NCBI GenBank assembly: GCA_018971405.1
Contig: JAGXAX010000026.1
Location: 1-10,567, forward strand
Source: Alphaproteobacteria bacterium
GTDB lineage: Bacteria > Pseudomonadota > Alphaproteobacteria > Micavibrionales > UBA2020
Direction of reading: 5' to 3'
Length of the DNA stretch: 10,567 nt
Under the pieces are notes generated by a model, which did no database searches, was not told the DNA's origin, and saw only the letters and a list, made by a program, of their open reading frames with translations. Both the position numbers and the translations under genes were made by a program. Below are positions 1 through 6,882 of this stretch, one piece after another. Within the stretch, counting starts at the first letter, position 1. Every line of letters begins with the position of its first letter.

Positions 1-1
1 T

Positions 2-91
2 CCGCTCTCCGACATCGCGGCGGAGAACATCGCCAAAATCCGCGACCGCCAGTCGCGCGGCAAGATCAGGGGCGGCGGAGATTACCGCTGA
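2..91 (+). CDS. 3' end of an unidentified protein gene
   Basis: An open frame enters from the left edge and ends at TGA (89-91), giving 29 C-terminal residues that begin PLSDIAAENIAKIRDRQ and end GGGDYR. The tail is charged, basic and glycine-rich, as in a disordered C-terminus. I do not recognise the family. It does not look like the end of a carboxyltransferase beta subunit, which one might have hoped for near mccA. The gene converges with the minus-strand gene that ends at 112, leaving only 20 bases between the two stop codons. The frame is open to the edge, but with so few codons this remains a moderate call. Confidence 0.5.
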   Translation, partial: PLSDIAAENIAKIRDRQSRGKIRGGGDYR

Positions 92-111
92 ATTTTTGAG
101 ATTTCGGGTTT

Positions 112-1140
112 TTAAGGCTGCGGCGGGCGCGGGCGTTTTGTCCGCGACCTGCTCGACGTCAGCGGGATGTTGAAGAGGATGTCCTCGCGGGTATGCCGTT
201 CTTCCGCTTCCTTGAGACGCGCGCGGACGTCATCCCAGTAGACGCCCTGCGTGCTGAAGGAGCGTCCGTCCATGTCCGTCCGCCCGTCGAGGTAGCCGTC
301 GAGGATTTTCTTGCAGATTCTGAAGGTGTAGGGGTCGTTCTTCGGGTCAAGCGCGATGCGCGCCAGCGCCTTCAGCCATTTGTTCGCATCCGGCTCGTCA
401 TCGTAGATCATCTGCACGGGCTTGAGCTTTTTGAAGATGCTGTTCACGACCGACGCGGGCGGCGTGTAGGCCACGGCGAAGCGGCGGGCGAGCTCCGCCG
501 TCTGTTGCGGATCGAGGCTGGCGAAATCGATGACGTCGCGGCGCTTGAGGATCTCCTCCAGCATCAGGGTCGAGAAATGGACGGTGTCGCCGTTGAGCGT
601 CAGTGCGCCGGCGCGCGCCCACGGGTCGACGATGGCGCTCTTGTGCGCGCTCTTCGTGCCGTACCGCTGGTAATGGCGGATGAGCGCGTAGGCGTCGGCG
701 ACGGCTTCGCGGATGGAGGATTTGTATTGCTCGTTCTCGCCCGCCAGCGGCGGGTCTTTGACGACGAGGTGGGCGAGTTCGTGGTCGAGGACGAACAGGA
801 TGTCCTTCTCGGCCTTCTTTGGGAGCGCCCCGATCTCGTTTTCATTCACCGGTTCGTCGTACATGATGAAAAGGAGCCTGAGACGGTTGTCGGTTTCGGC
901 ATAGGTCTGGCGGTTTTTGTCCTGCGTGCGTTTTTTCAGGAAAGCGTCGACGGAGGCCTGCGACCGCCGCGACTGCCGCGCCAGCCTCTCGCGGCCATAG
1001 GTCGTGCTCTCGTTCGTGTCGTGGATCAGCAGCCTGCCTTTGGCTTCGGGGAAATGGGCGATCGTGTCGCGGGCGAACTGGTTGAAAACGTCGCTGAGTG
1101 ATTTCGGCTTGCGTTCATTTCGTCGCGCGGCAGCGGCCAT
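112..1140 (-). CDS. Uncharacterised protein with HExxH zincin-like motif (putative metallopeptidase)
   Basis: This 342-residue protein has no signal peptide or membrane segment and is probably cytoplasmic. Residues 114-127 read ILFVLDHELAHLVV, a textbook zinc-peptidase helix with H120, E121 and H124. Residues 144-151 (REAVADAY) provide an ExxxD element about 20 residues downstream, the place where gluzincin-type peptidases supply a third ligand (E145) and a supporting Asp (D149). The N-terminal 110 residues are rich in Arg and Lys. The last 15 residues (SRSRTKRPRPPQP) form a basic, proline-rich tail. The start is supported by a strong AAAGGGGG Shine-Dalgarno sequence 10 bases upstream. The gene diverges from mccA. 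The family is not recognised: peptidase activity is inferred from the motif, and the substrate is unknown. A catalytically inert relative is possible. Confidence 0.72.
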   Translation of the reverse strand: MAAAARRNERKPKSLSDVFNQFARDTIAHFPEAKGRLLIHDTNESTTYGRERLARQSRRSQASVDAFLKKRTQDKNRQTYAETDNRLRLLFIMYDEPVNENEIGALPKKAEKDILFVLDHELAHLVVKDPPLAGENEQYKSSIREAVADAYALIRHYQRYGTKSAHKSAIVDPWARAGALTLNGDTVHFSTLMLEEILKRRDVIDFASLDPQQTAELARRFAVAYTPPASVVNSIFKKLKPVQMIYDDEPDANKWLKALARIALDPKNDPYTFRICKKILDGYLDGRTDMDGRSFSTQGVYWDDVRARLKEAEERHTREDILFNIPLTSSRSRTKRPRPPQP

Positions 1141-1150
1141 TCGGCAAAAT

Positions 1151-1158
1151 CCCCCTTT
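1151..1158 (-). promoter_or_regulatory. Shine-Dalgarno sequence for the HELAH-protein gene
   Basis: On the minus strand this reads AAAGGGGG, ending 10 bases before the ATG at 1140-1138. It is the only strong ribosome-binding site near the 5' end of this gene and fixes the start choice. Confidence 0.6.
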
Positions 1159-1240
1159 GCTGGATTAAGTTTCATCCATTTCAAAAGCATGGTCAAGGCA
1201 AACATCGCTGCACCTTCTGGAAATTAGGTGATTTCTGGTG

Positions 1241-1269
1241 TTGTGACGACGTTCCCGAATATTTATAGT
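1241..1269 (+). promoter_or_regulatory. Probable sigma-70-type promoter of the mccA-HMG-CoA lyase operon
   Basis: TTGTGA (1241-1246) and TATAGT (1264-1269) are separated by exactly 17 bases. They match the -35 and -10 consensus at 4 of 6 and 5 of 6 positions. Transcription starting about 7 bases past the -10 box would begin at or next to the A of the mccA ATG (1276), predicting a leaderless message. This fits the absence of a Shine-Dalgarno sequence before that ATG. The call rests on sequence pattern only. Confidence 0.5.
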
Positions 1270-1275
1270 CGTGGC

Positions 1276-3276
1276 ATGAAAAAGATTGAAAAAATCCTGA
1301 TCGCCAACAGGGGCGAAATCGCCTGCCGCGTCATGAGGACCTGCCGCATGCTCGGCATCGCCACCGTGGCGGTTTATTCCGAGGCCGATGCGGCCGCGTT
1401 GCACGTGGAGATGGCGGATGAAGCCGTGTTGATCGGCCCTGCGCCGGCACGCGAAAGTTATCTCGATACGGCGAAAATTCTTGCGGCGGCGCAGCAAACG
1501 GGCGCCGACGCCATCCATCCGGGCTACGGCTTTTTGTCGGAAAACGCGGGGTTTGCCGAAGCCGTCGTCAAGGCCGGACTGGTCTTCATCGGCCCGCCGG
1601 CCTCGGCCATCCGCGCGATGGGCGGCAAGTCGGAATCCAAGATGCTGATGGAAAAAGCCAAAGTGCCGCTGGTGCCGGGCTATCACGGCGAGAAGCAGGA
1701 TGAAAAGCTGCTCAAGGCCGAGGCGGAGAAGATCGGCTATCCGGTTCTGATCAAGGCCTCCGCGGGCGGCGGCGGCAAGGGCATGCGCGTGGTTGAAAGC
1801 GCGAAAGAATTTTCCGAGGCGCTGGCGGGCGCGCAGCGCGAGGCGAAATCGTCATTCGGCAATGAAAAAGTCCTGATCGAGAAATACCTCGTAAATCCGC
1901 GCCACGTCGAGATTCAGGTTTTTGCCGATCAAAAGGGCAACGCGGTTTATCTGTTTGAGCGCGATTGCTCCGTGCAGCGGCGGCACCAGAAGGTGCTGGA
2001 AGAAGCGCCCGCGCCGGGTTTGTCGCAAGCCACGCGCGAGAAGATGGGCAAGGCAGCTGTCGCGGCGGCGCTGGCGATCGATTACGTCGGCGCGGGAACT
2101 GTGGAGTTCCTGCTCGACGCAAAAGAGAATTTCTACTTCATGGAAATGAACACGCGCCTGCAGGTCGAGCATCCGGTGACGGAGATGATCACGGGGCTGG
2201 ATCTGGTCGAATGGCAGATCCGCGTGGCCGAGGGAGAAAAACTGCCGTTGGCACAGAAAGACCTGAAAATTAATGGCCATGCTTTCGAGGCGCGGCTTTA
2301 TGCCGAGGATCCGTCGAGGGATTTTCTCCCCGGCGCGGGGCAGATCGGGTTTTTGCGTTATCCGATGGAGAGCGCCCAAGATGATCATCAAGTCGTGCGG
2401 GTGGACACGGGCGTGCGCGAGGCGCCGTTCGGCGACGGCGACGTGATTTCGATTTATTACGACCCGATGATCGCCAAAATCATCTCATGGGGCAAAGACC
2501 GAGCCGCGGCGTTGAAAAACATGCAGGACGCGCTCGACAATACCTATATCGCGGGGCCGAAGACGAATATCAATTTCTTGCGCGCGTTGACGAAGAACAA
2601 GGATTTCGCCGCGGGCAAGGTCAATACGCATTTCATCGCCGATCATCACGACGCGCTGCTGCCTGAAAAATCCGCGCCCGCGAACGAAACGCTGGCGCTG
2701 GCGGCGCTCGGCATATTGACGGAGCGCGGCGAGCGGATTTCGGATGATCCGTGGGGAGATCTTTCGTCGTGGCGCATCGGCGGCGGCGCGGCGGATACGT
2801 TTACATTTAAATCCGGCGAGAAAGAATATCCCATCGTGATTTCCTATCCGGATTTGCAAATCACTTTGCCTGACGGCGAAACGTTGCGGGCGGATTATGC
2901 CGGTTCGTCGTTCGACAGGGGCTTCGCGGCGCAGCTTGATGGCAAGAGATACGATGCGGTTGTTTACCGCGACGGCCTCCACGCGCATGTGATGTACGCC
3001 GGACACAACGAGGAACTGGTTTATCTCGACCCGCTGCACGCGGGCGAGGGGGATGAAGAAACATCGGGCAGGCTGACTGCGCCGATGCCGGGCAAGGTCG
3101 TCGCCGTGCGCGTCAAGGCGGGGGCGAAAGTCACCAAGGGGCAGGCGCTCGTCATCGTCGAGGCGATGAAGATGGAGCACACCATCACCGCGCCGGTTGA
3201 CGGCGTCGTCGCGGCGGTTAACGCCAACGTCGGCGATCAGGTCAGCGAAAAACACGAACTCATCGCGCTGAAATGA
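1276..3276 (+). CDS. mccA: Methylcrotonyl-CoA carboxylase alpha (biotin-containing) subunit
   Basis: This 666-residue biotin-dependent carboxylase subunit carboxylates its own biotin with ATP and bicarbonate. A beta subunit then passes the CO2 to 3-methylcrotonyl-CoA in leucine degradation. Order of parts: biotin carboxylase N-domain opening [18 protein letters not shown]-grasp domain with the GGGGKGM loop near residues 163-169 and [11 protein letters not shown] near 290-300 (metal ligands E290 and N292, catalytic R294); biotin carboxylase C-domain to about 445; a variable middle region; and a C-terminal biotinyl domain with EAMKMEH, where K632 lies 34 residues from the end. The stretch [13 protein letters not shown] is typical of methylcrotonyl-CoA carboxylase, whereas propionyl-CoA carboxylase has GWAIESR. 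The adjacent HMG-CoA lyase supports this choice. I prefer ATG 1276 over the in-frame GTG at 1228, because homology begins at 1276 and the promoter would overlap the longer form. No beta subunit gene is in the window. Confidence 0.93.
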   Translation: MKKIEKILIANRGEIACRVMRTCRMLGIATVAVYSEADAAALHVEMADEAVLIGPAPARESYLDTAKILAAAQQTGADAIHPGYGFLSENAGFAEAVVKAGLVFIGPPASAIRAMGGKSESKMLMEKAKVPLVPGYHGEKQDEKLLKAEAEKIGYPVLIKASAGGGGKGMRVVESAKEFSEALAGAQREAKSSFGNEKVLIEKYLVNPRHVEIQVFADQKGNAVYLFERDCSVQRRHQKVLEEAPAPGLSQATREKMGKAAVAAALAIDYVGAGTVEFLLDAKENFYFMEMNTRLQVEHPVTEMITGLDLVEWQIRVAEGEKLPLAQKDLKINGHAFEARLYAEDPSRDFLPGAGQIGFLRYPMESAQDDHQVVRVDTGVREAPFGDGDVISIYYDPMIAKIISWGKDRAAALKNMQDALDNTYIAGPKTNINFLRALTKNKDFAAGKVNTHFIADHHDALLPEKSAPANETLALAALGILTERGERISDDPWGDLSSWRIGGGAADTFTFKSGEKEYPIVISYPDLQITLPDGETLRADYAGSSFDRGFAAQLDGKRYDAVVYRDGLHAHVMYAGHNEELVYLDPLHAGEGDEETSGRLTAPMPGKVVAVRVKAGAKVTKGQALVIVEAMKMEHTITAPVDGVVAAVNANVGDQVSEKHELIALK

Positions 3277-4178
3277 CCGCTTACCCCAAATCCGTCCGCA
3301 TCGTCGAAGTCGGCCCGCGCGACGGGCTGCAGAACGAAAAGTCTAACGTTTCCGTGGAAATGCGGGTGAAGTTCATTGACATGCTGTCGGAAACGGGGCT
3401 GAAAACCATCGAGGCGGGGGCTTTCGTCTCGCCCAAATGGGTCCCGCAGATGGCGGACACGGACAAAGTCTATGCCGCGATCAATAAAAAATCCGGTGTG
3501 AGTTATCCCGTTCTGGTGCCGAACGAAAAGGGCATGGAGACCGCCGTGACCGCGGGCGTGAAGGAAATCGCCGTCTTCGCCGCCGCGTCGGAGAGCTTTA
3601 GTAAAAAGAACATCAACTGCACGATCGCGGAAAGCCTCGAACGCTTCAAGCCCGTCATGGCAGCCGCAAAGGAACACGGCGTCAAGGTGCGGGGTTACGT
3701 TTCCTGCGTGCTCGGCTGCCCTTATGAGGGCGAGATCGCGCCCGCCGCCGTCGCCAAGGTCGCCAGGGCGCTGTATGACATGGGCTGCTACGAAATTTCC
3801 CTCGGCGACACCATCGGCGCCGGAACGCCGCTCAAAACCCGTGCGATGCTGCAAGCGGTGAAGAAGAGCATTCCGGCCTCCGCGCTCGCCGTGCATTTCC
3901 ACGACACCTACGGGCAGGCGCTTGCCAACCTTCTCGTCGCGCTCGAAGAAGGCATCGCCGTCATGGACAGTGCCGCCAGCGGCCTCGGCGGCTGCCCTTA
4001 CGCGAAAGGCGCCTCCGGCAACGTCGCGACCGAAGATGTGCTTTATATGCTCGACGGCATGGGCATCGAAACCGGCGTGGATATCGCGAAAGTTGCCGCC
4101 GCCGGGCGTTTTATCGCCGAAACGCTGGGGCGCGCCTCCGCCTCCAAGGCCGCTCTGGCACTGGCCGCGAAATCTTGA
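3273..4178 (+). CDS. mvaB: Hydroxymethylglutaryl-CoA lyase
   Basis: This 301-residue TIM-barrel enzyme cleaves (S)-3-hydroxy-3-methylglutaryl-CoA into acetyl-CoA and acetoacetate, the last step of leucine catabolism. The N-terminal strand reads [12 protein letters not shown] (catalytic R16 and D17), E47 lies in the IEAGAF segment, and AVHFHDTYG at 206-214 holds metal ligands H208 and H210. The family signature [15 protein letters not shown] at 236-250 carries the active-site C241. The length fits bacterial members of about 300 residues, with no mitochondrial-type targeting extension. Its ATG overlaps the mccA stop codon (ATGA at 3273-3276), so the two are almost certainly co-transcribed and translationally coupled. 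No terminator is visible after it, and read-through into prfB is possible. Confidence 0.95.
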   Translation: MTAYPKSVRIVEVGPRDGLQNEKSNVSVEMRVKFIDMLSETGLKTIEAGAFVSPKWVPQMADTDKVYAAINKKSGVSYPVLVPNEKGMETAVTAGVKEIAVFAAASESFSKKNINCTIAESLERFKPVMAAAKEHGVKVRGYVSCVLGCPYEGEIAPAAVAKVARALYDMGCYEISLGDTIGAGTPLKTRAMLQAVKKSIPASALAVHFHDTYGQALANLLVALEEGIAVMDSAASGLGGCPYAKGASGNVATEDVLYMLDGMGIETGVDIAKVAAAGRFIAETLGRASASKAALALAAKS

Positions 4179-4201
4179 CAGAACGCGGCGAAGACTATAG
4201 C
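4175..4201 (+). promoter_or_regulatory. Probable prfB promoter overlapping the mvaB stop codon
   Basis: A perfect -35 hexamer TTGACA (4175-4180) overlaps the TGA stop of mvaB (4176-4178). TATAGC (4196-4201) follows after 15 bases; alternatively TAGCTT (4198-4203) follows after 17. Initiation near 4208 would leave a leader of about 25 bases that contains the prfB Shine-Dalgarno sequence. The -35 box is convincing; the -10 box is less certain. Confidence 0.5.
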
Positions 4202-4217
4202 TTGTCACTCTCTGAAA

Positions 4218-4224
4218 AAAGGAA
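4218..4224 (+). promoter_or_regulatory. Shine-Dalgarno sequence of prfB
   Basis: AAAGGAA lies 8 bases upstream of the ATG at 4233. It marks that ATG as the true start, which lies 162 bases upstream of the first ATG in the long zero-frame part of prfB. Confidence 0.6.
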
Positions 4225-4232
4225 TTTTTGAG

Positions 4233-5373
4233 ATGAAAAACGAAATCCAGACAGCCGTGAGCGACATCAAGTCCTCGCTGGAGCTGTTGAGGAGGCATCT
4301 TTGACTGGGATCGCGCCCTCCATCGCCTCTCCGAACTGAACGCCCTCGCCGAAGACCCCAATCTCTGGAACGATCAGGAACGCGCCCAGAAAATCATGAA
4401 GGAGCGCACGCGCCTCGACGCGCAGATTTCCTCCGTAAAAGCGCTGCAGTCGGAAATGGACGACAACCTCGGCCTGCTGGAGCTGGGCGAGGCGGAAGAC
4501 GACAAGTCCGTCGTCGCGGAAGCCGAAAAAAGCCTGCTGACCCTGAAAGACGAAGTCGCCAAACGCGGCATCGCCAGCCTGCTCTCCGGAGAGATGGATG
4601 GCAACGATGCCTACCTGCAAGTCAATGCCGGCGCGGGCGGCACGGAAAGCTGCGACTGGGCAAGCATGCTTTTCCGCATGTACATGCGATGGGCGGAACA
4701 GCGCGGCTTCAAGATTTCCCTGATGGACAAGCAGGACGGCGAAGTCGCCGGGCTCAAGAGCGCCATCCTTGAAGTCAGCGGCGAGAACGCCTATGGCTGG
4801 CTGAAGTCGGAATCCGGCGTGCACCGCCTCGTGCGCATCTCGCCGTTTGATTCCAACGCGCGGCGGCACACGAGTTTCGTTTCCGTCTCCGTGACGCCGG
4901 TGATCGACGAGAACATCGACATCAAGGTGGAAGACAAGGATTTGCGCGTTGATACCTACCGCTCGCAGGGCGCGGGCGGACAGCACGTCAACAAGACCGA
5001 CAGCGCCGTGCGCATCACGCACCTGCCGACCGGCATCGTCGTCGCCTGCCAGAACCAGCGTTCCCAACACCAGAACCGCGCCGCGGCGATGAACATGCTG
5101 AAAGCGAAACTCTACGACCGCGAGATGCAGGCGCGGCAGGCGGAAAAAGACGCGGCCGAAAACGCCAAGACGGACATCGCCTGGGGCCACCAGATCCGCT
5201 CATACGTTCTGCAGCCGTACCAGATGGTGAAGGACTTGCGCACCGGCCATGAAACCTCGGACACGCAGGGTGTGCTCGACGGCGATCTCGACCCGTTCCT
5301 CGAAGCCTCTCTCGCGCAGAAGCTGGCGGACAAGGGCGGCGGCAAAAAAGTCGCCTACGAGGACATCGATTAG
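4233..5373 (+). CDS. prfB: Peptide chain release factor 2, expressed by programmed +1 frameshifting
   Basis: RF2 releases finished chains at UGA and UAA stop codons. The gene lies in two frames. Codons 1-23 (4233-4301) read [23 protein letters not shown] and are closed by an in-frame TGA (4302-4304). Skipping one base continues as [13 protein letters not shown] in the +1 frame (4303-5370) to TAG at 5371-5373, giving 379 residues in total. Downstream motifs are diagnostic: the SPF anticodon-like tripeptide specific to RF2 (about residues 203-205) in [14 protein letters not shown], and GGQ (about 248-250) in [17 protein letters not shown], which acts in the peptidyl-transferase centre. Both sit within two residues of their E. 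coli positions. The gene follows mvaB by 54 bases and has its own promoter-like sequence. Frameshifting efficiency should fall as RF2 rises, so expression is autoregulated. A sequencing error is very unlikely, because the shift site is canonical. Confidence 0.96.
4290..4305 (+). promoter_or_regulatory. RF2 programmed +1 frameshift site
   Basis: The sequence AGGAGG CAT CTT TGA C contains every element of the classical prfB recoding signal. There is a Shine-Dalgarno-like AGGAGG (4290-4295), a 3-base spacer, the slippery CTT (4299-4301), the poorly terminating TGA with C after it (4302-4305), and an open +1 frame beyond. Spacing matches E. coli, where the stimulator is AGGGGG and the spacer TAT. 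Here the stop is codon 24 rather than codon 26. Confidence 0.96.
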
Positions 5374-5990
5374 GGCTTCGGCGCGGGCGCGCGCAGGAGC
5401 TTCAGCACGTCCGCAGACGCGGCCATGATGACGCCTTTTTTCTCCATGGCGGCTTTCGCGCCGGAACCGCCGGTGTTCCAGTTGTCATTGCCCGCGAGGT
5501 CTTCGAGCAGGCAGACGTCATAGCCTTCCTTGCGCGCCGACAGGACTGTCCGCTTGACGCAGGCGGCCTGATTGAACCCGCAGACCAGAAGCAGCTTGCG
5601 CTTGTCGTTTTCGAGCGCTTTCTTGAGTCTGCCGCTCTCGAAGGCGGAGTCCGTGCTCTTGGCGAAGAGCTGGTCTTCCGACGCGGGCAGGAACTTGTAA
5701 AAGTCGATGTCGCGCCGCTCTTTTTCACCGGTTGTCGAATAATAAACGGCATAGACGGGAACGCCCGCCCTGCGAAATGCCGGCGCGATGGACTGGATGC
5801 GCTCGGACACGGCTTTCGTCTCCTTGTTACCGCGCGAGTACCAGGGGTCGCAGAACTCCCTTTGCACGTCGATGACGAGCAATATGGCCTGGCCGTCATA
5901 TTTGAGGATCAGGCTTTCGAGATTTTTGGGGGCGAAGAACGCACGGGTTTTCCTGATGCGCTGCGCGAGACTTTTTTCTGGTGTGTTCAT
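5370..5990 (-). CDS. Isochorismatase-like cysteine hydrolase, function unknown
   Basis: This 206-residue protein has the alpha/beta fold signatures of the isochorismatase/nicotinamidase superfamily. [12 protein letters not shown] at 35-46 supplies the catalytic Asp (D41), [10 protein letters not shown] at 108-117 the Lys (K111), and [11 protein letters not shown] at 138-148 the nucleophilic Cys (C144). These are followed by the usual [12 protein letters not shown] strand. The triad is complete, so hydrolytic activity is expected. The segment before the cysteine (FNQAA) departs from the common GxxTxxC pattern, so substrate cannot be assigned; amidase, nicotinamidase and isochorismatase activities all remain open. 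About 30 charged residues precede the core, and there is no export signal. The stop TAA (5372-5370) overlaps the prfB TAG on the other strand. I see no clear Shine-Dalgarno sequence before the ATG at 5990, and the 84-base AT-rich gap upstream shows no firm promoter. Confidence 0.85.
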   Translation of the reverse strand: MNTPEKSLAQRIRKTRAFFAPKNLESLILKYDGQAILLVIDVQREFCDPWYSRGNKETKAVSERIQSIAPAFRRAGVPVYAVYYSTTGEKERRDIDFYKFLPASEDQLFAKSTDSAFESGRLKKALENDKRKLLLVCGFNQAACVKRTVLSARKEGYDVCLLEDLAGNDNWNTGGSGAKAAMEKKGVIMAASADVLKLLRAPAPKP

Positions 5991-6074
5991 GGTGCGATTG
6001 TAATGTCTTATGTTAAAAATAAGGGAATCGCCGTAAGCGTATCTTATTTCATAATTCCATACAAGTGCATTGAT

Positions 6075-6842
6075 TTATAATTTTACGCCGCTGTGGATGG
6101 CGGCGATCCCGCCGGACAGATTTATAACCTTTACAACGTCAAATCCTGCTTTTCTCATGCGGCGGGCGAGCTCTTCCTGTGGCGGGAACTGGCGGATGCT
6201 CTCGACGAGGTACTGATAGCTCTCATGGTCGTTCGCCACGGCCTCGCCGATCTTCGGGATGATGCGGAAGGAATATTCGTCATAGAGCTTGCGCAGGGCG
6301 GGATTGAGCACGCGGCTGAATTCGAGGCAGAAGAACCGCCCGCCGGGTTTCAGCACGCGGCAGGCTTCCTCGAGCGCGTCGTCGATCTTCGGCACGTTGC
6401 GCAGGCCGAAGGAGATCGTGTAAAGGTCGAAGCTGTTGTCGTCGAACGGCAGGGTTTCCGCATTGCCGACGACCCATGTGAAACCCTTGACGTAGCCGCG
6501 GTCGAGCGCGCGGTTCTTGCCGACTTCGAGCATGTCTTTGTTGATATCGCAGACGGTAATTTTCGCTTTTGGGCCGGCCTTTGCGCGATAACGGAACGCG
6601 ATATCGCCCGTGCCTCCCGCGACGTCAAGCAGGGACTTGTCCGGGGAAGGCCGCAGCATCGAGACAAATCTATTTTTCCATAGCCTGTGAATTCCGCCCG
6701 ACATCAGGTCGTTCATCAGGTCGTAGCGCGACGCAACGGACGAAAACACATCCTCCACCAGACGCGCTTTCTCTTCCGGTTTGACGGCCTTGTAGCCAAA
6801 CCATTGGGATTCTTTATTTTTGTCTTTTGCCCGTGCTATCAT
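6075..6842 (-). CDS. ubiE: Ubiquinone biosynthesis C-methyltransferase (UbiE/COQ5 family)
   Basis: This 255-residue SAM-dependent methyltransferase adds the ring methyl group in ubiquinone synthesis, and in menaquinone synthesis where that is made. VFSSVASRYDLMNDLMSGGIHRLW (32-55) is the first UbiE family signature, LLDVAGGTGD (71-80) is the SAM-binding motif, and CDINKDML (98-105) supplies the acidic ribose-binding strand. NAETLPFDDNSFD (127-139), SFGLRNV (144-150) and RVLKPGGRF (162-170) complete the family pattern. The C-terminal GGIAAIHSG is also characteristic. Length matches the family at about 250. The gene is alone on its strand, whereas many proteobacteria place ubiE beside ubiB, so it is probably monocistronic. 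It is divergent from murJ, with only 40 bases between the start codons. No Shine-Dalgarno sequence is evident, in keeping with the promoter lying almost on the start codon. Confidence 0.95.
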   Translation of the reverse strand: MIARAKDKNKESQWFGYKAVKPEEKARLVEDVFSSVASRYDLMNDLMSGGIHRLWKNRFVSMLRPSPDKSLLDVAGGTGDIAFRYRAKAGPKAKITVCDINKDMLEVGKNRALDRGYVKGFTWVVGNAETLPFDDNSFDLYTISFGLRNVPKIDDALEEACRVLKPGGRFFCLEFSRVLNPALRKLYDEYSFRIIPKIGEAVANDHESYQYLVESIRQFPPQEELARRMRKAGFDVVKVINLSGGIAAIHSGVKL

Positions 6843-6852
6843 TCTGTCGGGG

Positions 6853-6880
6853 AGTATAGGCTTTTCATGGCGTTTTACAA
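6853..6880 (-). promoter_or_regulatory. Probable ubiE promoter in the ubiE-murJ divergent gap
   Basis: On the minus strand TTGTAA (6880-6875) is followed after 16 bases by TATACT (6858-6853), matching 4 of 6 and 5 of 6 consensus positions. Initiation about 7 bases further would fall near 6846, only about 4 bases before the ubiE ATG (6842), so the message would be nearly leaderless. The gap is so short that RNA polymerase bound here would also cover the murJ start region. Confidence 0.45.
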
Positions 6881-6882
6881 AT

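Noticed and set aside
72..100. Intrinsic terminator after the first partial gene (GCGG/CCGC followed by T-rich sequence)
   Set aside because: The stem is only 4 bp and the T-run is interrupted, so it is too weak to call.
193..1101. Long plus-strand frame opposite the HELAH-protein gene (302 codons)
   Set aside because: GC-rich antisense shadow. Its translation is Val/Arg/Asp-rich with no recognisable motif, while the minus-strand frame has a Shine-Dalgarno sequence and a coherent metal-binding motif.
1228..1275. GTG at 1228 as the mccA start
   Set aside because: The 16 extra residues resemble no biotin carboxylase N-terminus, and the stretch holds a better promoter than coding signal.
4302..4304. 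prfB as a pseudogene broken by a frameshift
   Set aside because: The break sits exactly on the canonical RF2 recoding signal, and both parts are full and conserved.
3237..4361. 374-codon minus-strand frame over mvaB and the start of prfB
   Set aside because: Antisense shadow of the HMG-CoA lyase gene, rich in His, Arg, Phe and Gly with no domain.
4267..5190. 307-codon minus-strand frame over prfB
   Set aside because: Antisense shadow; the RF2 motifs SPF and GGQ are on the plus strand.
5991..6074. AT-rich gap as a promoter or small RNA region
   Set aside because: Several TAAGAT-like and TTATTT-like words occur, but no pair has good spacing to the hydrolase start. I see no hairpin or small ORF that stands out.
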